Positions 54,342 through 62,964 of a DNA stretch of 64,000 nt are shown here, in pieces. The notes under the pieces were generated by a model. It did not search any database. It was given only the letters and a program-made list of their open reading frames with translations, and was not told the DNA's origin. Within the stretch, counting starts at the first letter, position 1. Each line of letters begins with the position of its first letter. Made by a program: the position numbers and the translations under genes. Origin of the DNA: Lachnospiraceae bacterium 10-1 (lineage in GTDB: Bacteria; Bacillota; Clostridia; Lachnospirales; Lachnospiraceae); contig KE159810.1 in the NCBI GenBank assembly GCA_000403495.2, positions 645,262 to 709,261 on the forward strand, in the 5' to 3' direction.

Positions 54342-54369
54342 TCTATATAAATATGCATGGGTATGTCAA
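54342..54369 (-). promoter_or_regulatory. Promoter of the PAS-maturase operon
   Basis: A perfect TTGACA (54364-54369), 16 bases and TATAGA (54342-54347) on the minus strand, 37 bases before the PAS start codon. Confidence 0.7.
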
Positions 54370-54468
54370 GACGGTTTGCGTTTAAGTTCCTCATGTAAGA
54401 TTAAAGCTATTTATTGATCACAGTTTTGTAAGATAGCACACCATTTTCATAAATTATAAAAAATCTTT

Positions 54469-54972
54469 TTACAAATTTCCTCTTCGATATTCGGAAGGAG
54501 ATCGCCCTTTCAACTTTTTAAACACCTTGGAAAAATATTTTTCATCCTTAAATCCAACCTTATAGGCGATCTCATATGTTTTCAGATAATTCTGTTGTAA
54601 ATAAGAGCAGGCATGCTCTATACGGATCTCATTGAGATAATCTATGAATCCCTTTGATAACTGCTTTTGAAAAAGAGTAGACAAATACCCTGGGGATATA
54701 CCTGCCTTCTGCGCCACATCTATCAGCATAAGATTCTCATAATAATGTTCTTCCATATATTCTTTTGCCAATTCCACCAAATGATTTTTCTCTTCCATAG
54801 GCTTAATTTTCGCATCTTCCTGCACTCCAAACAATTCATCCACTGCTCTATTAACCATCTGTAAAATATCAGAAGATCTTACCGGCTTAAGCAGATATTC
54901 CTTCGCCCCCAGGCGCAGCGCCTGCTGACAGTATTTAAACTCATCATCCGCAATCAACAACTTAATGCTCAT
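54469..54972 (-). pseudogene. YesN-like AraC-type response regulator with most of the receiver domain deleted
   Basis: This 167-residue protein begins like a YesN receiver (MSIKLLIADDE), then jumps in frame to the end of the domain (FKYCQQALRLGAKEYLLKPV). About 80 residues including the phosphoacceptor Asp are absent. The missing part lies between two copies of GATGAG-like sequence, so a microhomology deletion is likely. The AraC-type DNA-binding domain (about 65-167: LIDVAQKAGISPGYLSTLFQ, IAYKVGFKDEKYFSKVFKKL) is complete. It could still bind DNA, but cannot be phosphorylated in the normal way. It overlaps the kinase-fusion gene by 11 bases, as is usual for yesM-yesN pairs. Confidence 0.75.
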
Positions 54973-57004
54973 GCTGTCTGATCTCCTTTAACCCACAGGG
55001 AACAGACACAACCACAGTAGTTCCCTGTCCAACCCTGCTCATAATACGAAGGGTATAATTTTCATGGTAAATAAGTTCCAAACGTTCTTTTACATTTTTA
55101 ATCGCATATCTTCCAATACGCTGGCTTGCATACTTACAATTGCCCGCTTTATCCCAGATTGCCTCCATCTGTTCCTCGCTCATTCCAACACCTGTATCCT
55201 CAATCTGAAAAGTCATGAACGCATCTTCTCTTTTCCCAATAATGGATAGAGAATAATTTCTATCTGCATTTTCAAACCCATGCACAATTGCATTTTCCAC
55301 AAAAGGCTGCAGGATCAATTTCGGTATTTCTTCTCCTAAAATAGCTTCATCCAACAATATTTCATATTTTAACCGCTTCCCAAACCGCATTTGCTGAATA
55401 TGCAGGTAACGATCCAGCAGCTCCGCTTCCGTCTGTACCGTCACAATTCCGTCTCCTCTGTTTAAAACAAGGCGGAACAACTGGGAAAGTGACAAAATAT
55501 CCTCCGCTATCTCCTCATTTTCTGATTCCATTGCTTTCCAGTATAAAGAATCCAGCGTATTGTATAGGAAATGAGGATTGATCTGTGCCTGAAGAATATC
55601 CAGTTCACTTTCTCTTTCTTTAATCGCCAAAATGTAATTTTTATCAATCAGTTCTCTAATATCATCTACCATTCTATTAAAACACGCCGATACCTCGCCC
55701 ACTTCGTCCTGAGTTATTGCCTCTATTTTTTGGCTGAAATCTCCCTGCTTGAAATTTTCCATTGCAGCGCTTAATGTATGCAGCGGCTTGGAAACAATAT
55801 TGGAAACCAACAGTAAAACAGGGTATAGTCCAAACAAAAATCCAATCAACAGTGCCAGCGGTGCATAAATAACCGCATTGCTTAAATCCTTCCATCCCAC
55901 CTTATGCACAATTTTATAAACCATCGTTCCTGTCTCTTCATCCCGACAGCAGTAAACGTTATAATTTCCCCATGTGTTGCCCTGAATCAGTTTCTGGTCT
56001 GTAATCTTCAATGTCTTCTCGGCAAGGATATCGGATATCACTGTATCATTAATATTTCCGCAGCGCACAAGTTCTGCGCCATATTCACTCATTATCACCA
56101 CCGCTTCCCGCCTGTCACGCAGAGAGTTCTGACATATCTCATCAAATATTTCTGCCGACGAGCCAATCACAAGATATCCTAGTTTATTTCTGCGCGCCAT
56201 ATCATAAATTTCACGGTACATAACAATTTTATCGCCCTGATTAAACTGATAAGTATCAGACTCATATCGTCCTACTCTTTGCCACAAAAACTTGCCTTTT
56301 TCCTGTATGGCAAGAGCATATATCTCCTGCTTTCTTACCTGCTCCATATCCCCTATATAAGAGGATCGGTCAACACAGCTAAGATATGGATTAATTCCAT
56401 TTTCTGGATATATAGCAACTGTTTTAATTTGTCCATCAATTGCCACCATATCCTGTATGATCTTCATTGGTGCATAGTTCATCCACAGTCTGGCATCATG
56501 ATTCAATTCCTCTGGTTCATCCACGGTCAAAATCCTCTTAATTTTTTGCTGTGACAGCCAATTGATCTGCCCTTGATACCCAAATGCCTTTAATATATTA
56601 TTAAGAAGACCGAAATCCGGATTATAGATAAATTTCCAAAGATAAGCAATTACTGCTACAGAAATAACATTGGGTATAAAGTAGATACATCTGAATACGC
56701 CCTCCGCCTTTCCCTGCAGTTTATCAAGCACTGCTGCAACTACAATCGCCAAAGGATGCTGTATGCAAATAAATCCAATCGCCAAAAGCAGCGAGTTTTT
56801 TATGGAACGTCCAAATGCACCGTCATGAAATAATTTTATATAATTATCCCATCCAATCAATTGCGCCTTCCCCATTCCCGTATAATCTGTAAATCCATAA
56901 TAAATACTCAAACAAATCGGCGACAGAACTGCAAATAAAAAAACCAGTATCCCCGGCAGAACAAGGCTAAAAATTACCAGTTTGTTACTATACAGTTTTT
57001 TCAT
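54962..57004 (-). CDS. Chimera: sugar ABC permease N-terminus fused to YesM-type sensor histidine kinase
   Basis: This 680-residue single frame starts at ATG 57004 (AAAGGAG upstream). Residues 1-152 are the first half of a MalF/UgpA-type permease with three membrane segments (VIFSLVLPGILVFLFAVLSP, LLLAIGFICIQHPLAIVV, IYFIPNVISVAVIAYLW) ending at INWLSQ. From about 153 the sequence is a YesM-type extracellular sensor (RILTVDEPEELNHDARLWMN), a membrane segment at about 375, HAMP, the phosphoacceptor in QINPHFLYNTLDSL (His at about 476) and a HATPase (LQPFVENAIVHGFEN, DTGVGMS). The usual permease second half, the second permease and the kinase N-terminus are missing between them. Membrane topology stays consistent. 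It may be a deletion product, or a new functional hybrid. Confidence 0.75.
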   Translation of the reverse strand: MKKLYSNKLVIFSLVLPGILVFLFAVLSPICLSIYYGFTDYTGMGKAQLIGWDNYIKLFHDGAFGRSIKNSLLLAIGFICIQHPLAIVVAAVLDKLQGKAEGVFRCIYFIPNVISVAVIAYLWKFIYNPDFGLLNNILKAFGYQGQINWLSQQKIKRILTVDEPEELNHDARLWMNYAPMKIIQDMVAIDGQIKTVAIYPENGINPYLSCVDRSSYIGDMEQVRKQEIYALAIQEKGKFLWQRVGRYESDTYQFNQGDKIVMYREIYDMARRNKLGYLVIGSSAEIFDEICQNSLRDRREAVVIMSEYGAELVRCGNINDTVISDILAEKTLKITDQKLIQGNTWGNYNVYCCRDEETGTMVYKIVHKVGWKDLSNAVIYAPLALLIGFLFGLYPVLLLVSNIVSKPLHTLSAAMENFKQGDFSQKIEAITQDEVGEVSACFNRMVDDIRELIDKNYILAIKERESELDILQAQINPHFLYNTLDSLYWKAMESENEEIAEDILSLSQLFRLVLNRGDGIVTVQTEAELLDRYLHIQQMRFGKRLKYEILLDEAILGEEIPKLILQPFVENAIVHGFENADRNYSLSIIGKREDAFMTFQIEDTGVGMSEEQMEAIWDKAGNCKYASQRIGRYAIKNVKERLELIYHENYTLRIMSRVGQGTTVVVSVPCGLKEIRQHEH

Positions 57005-57053
57005 ATAAATTCTCCTTTCCAGCAAAAATAAATTGTATCTCTTATTCAACTCC

Positions 57054-57103
57054 AAATAAGAAAGAGGATGTTGCAAAAGTAAAATTCTTTTGGAACATCC
57101 TCT
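57054..57103 (-). terminator. Hairpin between the sugar-binding protein and permease-kinase genes
   Basis: A 17-bp stem with one mismatch (AGAGGATGTTCC-type arms at 57063-57079 and 57087-57103) is followed on the minus strand by TTTCTTATT. It lies 27 bases after the binding-protein stop and probably keeps its expression above that of the next gene. Confidence 0.75.
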
Positions 57104-57129
57104 CCTAAATCACTTAATTAATTCTGCAT

Positions 57130-58497
57130 TTATTCACATGCCGCACCGATCGCCACGAGGAAGTCATCTACAGATGTAGAACCATTGGATACACCCTGAA
57201 TCTCACTTTCAATCGCTGTCTTGAATGCGGAAGGTCCACAGTCATTGATTGGTGTTCCTGAAACACTGTCTGCGTTTTTCAAGATGTCCATAACCTGCTT
57301 CTGTAATTCAGTCTCATTACCTGTCAGATATGCTGTCTGATCCTGTGCAGACATACCTACTCCATTTTCCCAGCCATATTTTGAAAGCTTATCCGGCTGA
57401 TACATGTAATTCAAAAATTTAATTGCTTCCTCTTTCACAGTAGAATCAGCAGACACTGCATAACCGCCGCCATTCCATGCAGCAATGTCATTTGCTCCGC
57501 CTTTTCCGCCATCAACTACCGGCATAGTAAATGCCCGAATGTTGTCACGAATTTCAGGTGCAATATCTTCATTTAATGCCATAGAGCAGTCCCAGCTTCC
57601 CATGCAGTACATTGCAGCCTGACCATTAGTAAATAAGTTCATGGTTGTTCCATAATCCTGAGAATCATACCCAACCTGGAACATACCTGCTGCCACAGAA
57701 TCTACCAGTATCTGTGTAGCTTCTTTCATCTCAGGTGCAGAAAAATCACCTGCTGCAACTGCATTACGTACAATATCCGCATAATCTGTTCCGGCAACCT
57801 TTACAAAAATGTCTGTAAGGAAGCATGCCATTGGCCATCCATCTCCGCCATCCATAGCAATCGGCGTTATTCCAGCCGCTTTAATATCAGCACAAAGCTT
57901 TTTCAGTTCATCATATGTAGCAGGAACCTTCCAGCCGTTATCATCAAACATCTTCTGGTTATAGTAAATCAGCATAATGTCGGTGTTTCTTGGAAGTCCA
58001 TATAGCTTATCATCTTTCTTAAACCCCTCCAGCGATCCTGCAATAAAACCATAATCTGCATAGTCTGCCTCATTCAGTTCTGCAAGTACCCCTGCATCCA
58101 GTACCTCATCTAAAAATGAAGGCTGTCCCCAGATGCTGACAACATCCGGCATACCATCCATTACATATGCCTTAAATTTCGTCTTATAGGCTTCCTCATC
58201 AAGCGCCTCAACTTCAATCGTCACATTAGGATTTGCAGCCATATATTCGTCAATAATCATCTGTTCTACCAATCCCTGACCGTTTTTCCGATCAGGAAGA
58301 TTGGAAAAAACTTTGATTGTTACTGCTTCGCCCGAACCTGCTTCTTGCACCATCTCATTGTTTTCTGCTGAACTTTCCTGCTCGGTATCCTGTACATCAC
58401 TTGAGGTTAATGTACTACTGCCTGAATTACTGCATCCTGCAAGTAATGAAACAGCCATAGCTAATGTAAGCAATGATGCAATGATTTTTTTCTTCAT
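57130..58497 (-). CDS. Sugar ABC transporter substrate-binding lipoprotein (family 1)
   Basis: This 455-residue protein has lipobox SLLAGC (Cys22), then a Ser/Glu-rich linker and the SBP_bac_1 fold: IKVFSNLPDRKNGQGLVEQM, PDVVSIWGQPSFLDEVLDAG, YGLPRNTDIMLIYYNQKMFD, AAMYCMGSWDCSMAL, IAAWNGGGYAVSADS. It would bind an oligo- or monosaccharide. Its cognate permeases are missing from the window: the next gene retains only half of one, fused to a kinase. The binding protein is thus an orphan here and might serve as a sensor partner. Confidence 0.88.
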   Translation of the reverse strand: MKKKIIASLLTLAMAVSLLAGCSNSGSSTLTSSDVQDTEQESSAENNEMVQEAGSGEAVTIKVFSNLPDRKNGQGLVEQMIIDEYMAANPNVTIEVEALDEEAYKTKFKAYVMDGMPDVVSIWGQPSFLDEVLDAGVLAELNEADYADYGFIAGSLEGFKKDDKLYGLPRNTDIMLIYYNQKMFDDNGWKVPATYDELKKLCADIKAAGITPIAMDGGDGWPMACFLTDIFVKVAGTDYADIVRNAVAAGDFSAPEMKEATQILVDSVAAGMFQVGYDSQDYGTTMNLFTNGQAAMYCMGSWDCSMALNEDIAPEIRDNIRAFTMPVVDGGKGGANDIAAWNGGGYAVSADSTVKEEAIKFLNYMYQPDKLSKYGWENGVGMSAQDQTAYLTGNETELQKQVMDILKNADSVSGTPINDCGPSAFKTAIESEIQGVSNGSTSVDDFLVAIGAACE

Positions 58498-58730
58498 TTT
58501 TGTACCCTCCCATTTCTTAATATATTTTTTTGATGGTTCAATCTTATCATCACTCAGAATGCATTTACAGATGCCAATATTTCAAAATAGTGTAATATTT
58601 TCGACTGAAATATAATACCCCTACCTAAATAAACTATTTTTAATTACAGGTCTTTATCTGTTGAAATATCGTCATGCTTAGGATCACCAAAATTGCAACC
58701 TGTATCGCCATGACTTCTTTTATGCAAAAA

Positions 58731-58759
58731 TAGACTTGCCCATAATCCTGTGCTATAAT
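58731..58759 (+). promoter_or_regulatory. Promoter of the DUF3842 gene
   Basis: TAGACT (58731-58736), 17 bases and a perfect TATAAT (58754-58759), 30 bases before the ATG at 58790. Confidence 0.65.
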
Positions 58760-58789
58760 GAGTCATTACATAAGAAAGGCGGACAAGAA

Positions 58790-59197
58790 ATGAATCTATT
58801 GGTAATTGACGCACAAGGCGGAGGCATCGGCAGACAGATCATCTCTGCTGTGAAAAAAAGCTTTCCGGAGCAGTCTGTTACGGCTGTGGGCACCAACAGT
58901 ACTGCCACATCTGCAATGCTAAAGGCTGGCGCAGACAATGCCGCCACTGGGGAAAATTCTGTTATTGTCTGTTGCCGCAATGCAGATCTGATCGCAGGCC
59001 CCATAGGAATTGTAATTGCAGATTCTTTAATGGGAGAAATTACTCCGAAGATGGCCGCTGCAATAGGACAAAGCAATGCCAGACGGATATTGATTCCAGT
59101 AAATCACTGTAATAACTATATTGTAGGCGTGCCTGACCTGTCGCTGGCAAGACTCATAGACGGCGTTGTAAAAGAAATTGAAAAATATGTCAAATAG
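58790..59197 (+). CDS. DUF3842 family protein
   Basis: This 135-residue protein starts at ATG 58790 (AAAGGCGG upstream), not the further upstream codon. It has a Rossmann-like opening NLLVIDAQGGGIGRQIISAV, then VTAVGTNSTATSAMLKAGAD and VDLSLARLIDGVVKEI-like sequence at the end. The family has no assigned function; a GGGIG nucleotide-binding loop suggests a dinucleotide or ATP ligand. It is a single gene with its own promoter, widely present in Clostridia. Confidence 0.8.
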   Translation: MNLLVIDAQGGGIGRQIISAVKKSFPEQSVTAVGTNSTATSAMLKAGADNAATGENSVIVCCRNADLIAGPIGIVIADSLMGEITPKMAAAIGQSNARRILIPVNHCNNYIVGVPDLSLARLIDGVVKEIEKYVK

Positions 59198-59219
59198 TTT
59201 CTTTTCCATTCTGCTCTGC

Positions 59220-59248
59220 TTGCCATGCTTTCTTTTTTATGATATAGT
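59220..59248 (+). promoter_or_regulatory. Promoter of the second opp-like operon
   Basis: TTGCCA (59220-59225), 17 bases and TATAGT (59243-59248). It would give a leader of about 160 bases before the lipoprotein gene. Confidence 0.65.
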
Positions 59249-59340
59249 AGATTTCGTTAAGTGGCATGAAGCCTCTTTTGGGAGCTGAAGTTCCTGTATA
59301 ATTTAGCAATAAAATATTCCTGATAATGTATGTGCATGAA

Positions 59341-59379
59341 GGCATACAATCCGCGTGAATGGGATTGTGTGCTTTTTTT
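59341..59379 (+). terminator. Intrinsic terminator in the leader of the second opp-like operon
   Basis: GGCATACAATCC and GGATTGTGTGCT form a 12-bp stem (two G-U pairs) with a 9-base loop, followed by seven T. It lies after the promoter at 59220-59248 and 38 bases before the gene, so it behaves as an attenuator. Smaller hairpins (GGC-ATGAA-GCC near 59262) precede it. No known riboswitch class is recognised. Confidence 0.8.
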
Positions 59380-59417
59380 AACAGGAAAATTTCAGTTTAC
59401 AGGAGGAATTTATCTTT

Positions 59418-60986
59418 ATGAAAAAAACATTTTCTTTGCTGCTGGTAATTTTAATGCTCTTAAGTTTATCCGCCTGCGGCACATCCGATTCACCAGATAC
59501 GGACGGTGCATCCGGATCTCAATCAGGCACTTTTGACACTCTCATCTATGGCAGCAATGATTACACCAGAATTAACCCTGCTATGGACGAACACGGCGAA
59601 ATTAACATTCTGATTTTTAATGGTCTTACTGCTCATAACGGAAAAAATGAAGTGATTCCCGGACTTGCAAAAAGCTGGGAGTTTGATGAAGCTTCCTGCA
59701 CTTACACTTTTCATCTGGAAGAAGGGGTAAAGTGGCACGACGGAGAAGCCTTTACCGCAGATGATGTAAAATTTACCATTGAGGCAATTATGAATCCGGA
59801 AAACGGATCTGAAAACAGTCCCAACTATGAAGATGTGGAAGAAATTATTGTAATTGATGAAAACACCATTTCCTTTCATCTCTCTGCCCCCAATGTTGCT
59901 TTTCTTGATTACATGACTATGGCCGTCTTACCGGAGCATCTGCTTTCCGGCGAGGATATGCAGGAATCCGATTTCTTCCGCAATCCCGTCGGTACAGGCC
60001 CCTATAAACTGGAAAGCTGGGACGTAGGGCAGGCAATCACCCTTGTAAAAAATGAAGATTATTTTAAAGGTGCCCCCAATATAGGCAAAATTATTTTTAA
60101 AATTGTTCCTGATGACAATGCCAAAGCCATGCAGATGGAATCAGGAGAACTAAATCTGGCTTTACTTACCCCTAAAGATGCACAGGCTTTTTCCGGAAAA
60201 GAAGGGTACACCTGCTACGACATGAAAACCTCCGATTATCGGGGCATTCTCTTTAACTTTCAAAATGATTATTGGACTGAAAATAAGGATATTATTCCTG
60301 CTATCTGCTATGCCATTGACCGGCAGGCAATTATTGATGCAGTCCTTCTTGGACAGGGCATTCCCGCCTATGGTCCGTTGCAGCGTAATATCTACAATAA
60401 TGAAGCAGTAGAGCATTACGATTACAATCCCCAAAAGGCAGTAGAAATTCTTGAAGCGGCAGGCTGTACCATGAATTCTGACGGATTTTATGAAAGAAAC
60501 GGCGAAGTGATCGGTTTCGTCATCAGTGTGGGGGCGGGCGATCAGGTACGCATTGATATTGCGCTGGCAGCTTCCCAACAGCTCCGCCAAGTGGGAATCG
60601 ACTGTAGTGTGGACATTCCTGCTCAGGTAGACTGGGGCGGACAGATGGCCTATCTGATCGGCTGGGGAAGTCCTTTTGACGCGGATGACCATACATATAA
60701 GGTATTTGGAACCGGCAAAGGGGCAAATTACAGCGGCTATTCAAATCCTTTGGTGGACCAGTACCTGATTGCTGCAAGGCAGTCAGATGTTCCGGCTGTA
60801 CGTGCCGAAGCATATGATAAATTTCAGACAGAGCTGGCAAAGGATCCGGCTTTTGCCTTTATCTGCTATGTGGATGCCAGTTATGTTGCCGCTTCTTCCA
60901 TTCAGGGCATTTCACCAGATACCATAATGGGGCATCATGGGGTAGGCATTTTCTGGAACGTAGCTGAGTGGACAATTACAGACTGA
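59418..60986 (+). CDS. Peptide/nickel-type ABC transporter substrate-binding lipoprotein
   Basis: This 522-residue protein has a lipoprotein signal (LSACG, Cys20) and an SBP family 5 fold: FDTLIYGSNDYTRINPAMDE, WHDGEAFTADDVKFTIEAIM, PVGTGPYKLESWDVGQAI, ICYAIDRQAIIDAVLLGQGI. Family 5 proteins bind oligopeptides, nickel chelates or opines; the ligand cannot be told. It is the first gene of an operon with a double ATPase and permease, behind a leader terminator. Confidence 0.87.
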   Translation: MKKTFSLLLVILMLLSLSACGTSDSPDTDGASGSQSGTFDTLIYGSNDYTRINPAMDEHGEINILIFNGLTAHNGKNEVIPGLAKSWEFDEASCTYTFHLEEGVKWHDGEAFTADDVKFTIEAIMNPENGSENSPNYEDVEEIIVIDENTISFHLSAPNVAFLDYMTMAVLPEHLLSGEDMQESDFFRNPVGTGPYKLESWDVGQAITLVKNEDYFKGAPNIGKIIFKIVPDDNAKAMQMESGELNLALLTPKDAQAFSGKEGYTCYDMKTSDYRGILFNFQNDYWTENKDIIPAICYAIDRQAIIDAVLLGQGIPAYGPLQRNIYNNEAVEHYDYNPQKAVEILEAAGCTMNSDGFYERNGEVIGFVISVGAGDQVRIDIALAASQQLRQVGIDCSVDIPAQVDWGGQMAYLIGWGSPFDADDHTYKVFGTGKGANYSGYSNPLVDQYLIAARQSDVPAVRAEAYDKFQTELAKDPAFAFICYVDASYVAASSIQGISPDTIMGHHGVGIFWNVAEWTITD

Positions 60987-61071
60987 ACATAAAGGAAGAA
61001 ATACAGCCCTCAGTTTCTATAAGTATACCTGATGGCAGACAAAGCATTAAAACTTTTAGAATGGAGAAAAC

Positions 61072-62964
61072 ATGTCAGCGTTACTTGATGTTAAGAATTT
61101 ATCAATCAGTTTTTTTACCCCCAGAGGGGAAATACAGGCTGTAAGGGATGTAAGCTTATCCTTGCAGCCCGGTGAAGTGCTGGCTGTTGTAGGAGAATCC
61201 GGCTGTGGAAAAAGTGTTATGTGTAAAGGCATCATGAGACTGCTTTGTTCCTCCGCCAAAATTAAATCCGGCAGTATTTTCGTAAATGGTGTGGATATTA
61301 CCAGTTATAAAGAGCGGGACATGCATAAGCTGCGTGGGAAACTATTTTCCATGATTTTTCAGGATCCCATGACTTCTTTAAATCCCACCATGACCATCGG
61401 CGCGCAAATAGCCGAAGCAGTAAAAGCGCATCAACCCAAAATCTCCGGGAAAGAACTGGACAATCGGGTAATAGAATTAATGAAGTTAGTCGGAATCGAG
61501 CGTCCTGCGGAACGCAGAAGGCTGTATCCATATCATTTTTCCGGCGGCATGAGACAGCGCAGCGTTATGGCCATTGCCCTTGCCGGAAACCCGCAGATTT
61601 TGTTTGCGGATGAGCCTACCACTTCGCTTGACGTAACGATTCAGTCCCAGATCCTTAACCTGCTTCGCGAATTGCAAAAAAATCTGAAAACTGCTACCGT
61701 TTTTGTGACTCATGATCTGGGAGTTGCCGCACAGGCGGCTGACCGGATTGCGGTTATGTATGCCGGAAAAATTGTGGAAATCGGCACAACCGAAGAAGTA
61801 TTTCATGATCCAAGGCACCCTTACACCTGGGGGCTTATGCAGGCGCTTCCGGCCTTTTCCAAAGGCCGGGACAGGCTCCATACCATTCCCGGTATGCCTC
61901 CTGATCTCATTTCTCCGCCAAAAGGCGATGCTTTTGCCTGCCGCAATGAATATGCCCTTAAAATTGATTATGAAGAAGCACCGCCCATGTTTTCCGTTAC
62001 AGATACCCACTATGCAGCTACATGGCTTTTGGATAAACGAGCGCCGAAAATCACCCCTCCGGTTATGAAACTTTCTGAAGGCTCATGCTGTAAGAAAGAC
62101 TTAATAGCTCCCGAAAAGGATTTAACACTTTCCAGCCATGTGCCCATTCCGGAAAATAGAAAAGTAATATTAGATGTGCGGAATCTTTGCCATACCTTTT
62201 CCCTGGGGCAAAAGCGTTCATTAAAAGCAGTGGATGACGTCTCTTTTCAAATACGGGAAGGCGAAATTTTCGGTCTGGTAGGAGAATCCGGTTCCGGCAA
62301 GTCAACCCTTGCCCGCTGTATTATGAATATTTATCCTCATCAGGAAGGCAGCATTTTATATAAGGGAATAAATACCTGTGACCAAAAAGCTTTCAGGAAA
62401 AATAAGAAAATGCTGCAAAGGGAAAGACAGCTTATTTTTCAGGACTCCGCCTCCAGCTTAAACGGACGGATGAAGGTTGGAGATATTATTGCAGAACCTA
62501 TGAAAATACAGCATATCGCACCGCCCCGCGGAACTTACCGGAAAGAAGCGGAATTTCAAATGCATTATGTAGGGCTGGATCATTCTTATCTGGATCAATA
62601 TCCGCCGCAGCTTTCCGGCGGCCAGCGTCAGAGAGTAGCAATTGCCCGGGCCCTTTCAATGGAGCCGAAGCTTCTTGTTGCAGATGAGCCTGTAGCCTCA
62701 TTGGATGTGTCCATTCAGGCGCAGATTATTAATTTATTCAGACACCTGCAGGCAGAGCATGGATTTTCCTTCCTCTTTATCTCCCACGACCTCGCAATGG
62801 TTGAGTTTTTGTGCGACCGGGTGGGTGTTATGTATCAGGGAAAGCTGGTGGAAACCGCGCCTGTAAAAGAATTATTTGCACATCCCGGGCACCCCTATAC
62901 AAAAGCTCTTTTATCCGCTATTCCCACCCTTAATCCAGAAGAAGAAAGGAGTGTGCAGCATTGA
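61072..62964 (+). CDS. Fused double ABC ATPase (DppD-DppF type)
   Basis: This 630-residue protein has two complete ATPase halves: Walker A GESGCGKS at 41-48 with signature SGGMRQRSVMAI, and Walker A GESGSGKS at about 404-411 with signature LSGGQRQRVAIA. The halves correspond to the separate OppD and OppF proteins of the first system, joined by a 55-residue linker. Each half has its own Walker B (FADEPTTSLD, VADEPVASLD). A C-terminal region with Cys-containing extension is reduced. The stop overlaps the TTG start of the permease. Confidence 0.9.
   Translation: MSALLDVKNLSISFFTPRGEIQAVRDVSLSLQPGEVLAVVGESGCGKSVMCKGIMRLLCSSAKIKSGSIFVNGVDITSYKERDMHKLRGKLFSMIFQDPMTSLNPTMTIGAQIAEAVKAHQPKISGKELDNRVIELMKLVGIERPAERRRLYPYHFSGGMRQRSVMAIALAGNPQILFADEPTTSLDVTIQSQILNLLRELQKNLKTATVFVTHDLGVAAQAADRIAVMYAGKIVEIGTTEEVFHDPRHPYTWGLMQALPAFSKGRDRLHTIPGMPPDLISPPKGDAFACRNEYALKIDYEEAPPMFSVTDTHYAATWLLDKRAPKITPPVMKLSEGSCCKKDLIAPEKDLTLSSHVPIPENRKVILDVRNLCHTFSLGQKRSLKAVDDVSFQIREGEIFGLVGESGSGKSTLARCIMNIYPHQEGSILYKGINTCDQKAFRKNKKMLQRERQLIFQDSASSLNGRMKVGDIIAEPMKIQHIAPPRGTYRKEAEFQMHYVGLDHSYLDQYPPQLSGGQRQRVAIARALSMEPKLLVADEPVASLDVSIQAQIINLFRHLQAEHGFSFLFISHDLAMVEFLCDRVGVMYQGKLVETAPVKELFAHPGHPYTKALLSAIPTLNPEEERSVQH

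Noticed and set aside
58498..58789. A promoter or regulator site for the sugar-binding protein in the divergent gap
   Set aside because: AATATT-type repeats and -10-like sequences exist but no -35/-10 pair with proper spacing could be supported on the minus strand.
59255..59379. T-box or nickel/cobalt riboswitch before the second opp-like operon
   Set aside because: No T-box GGTGG core and no recognisable NiCo junction motif; kept only as an unnamed attenuator.
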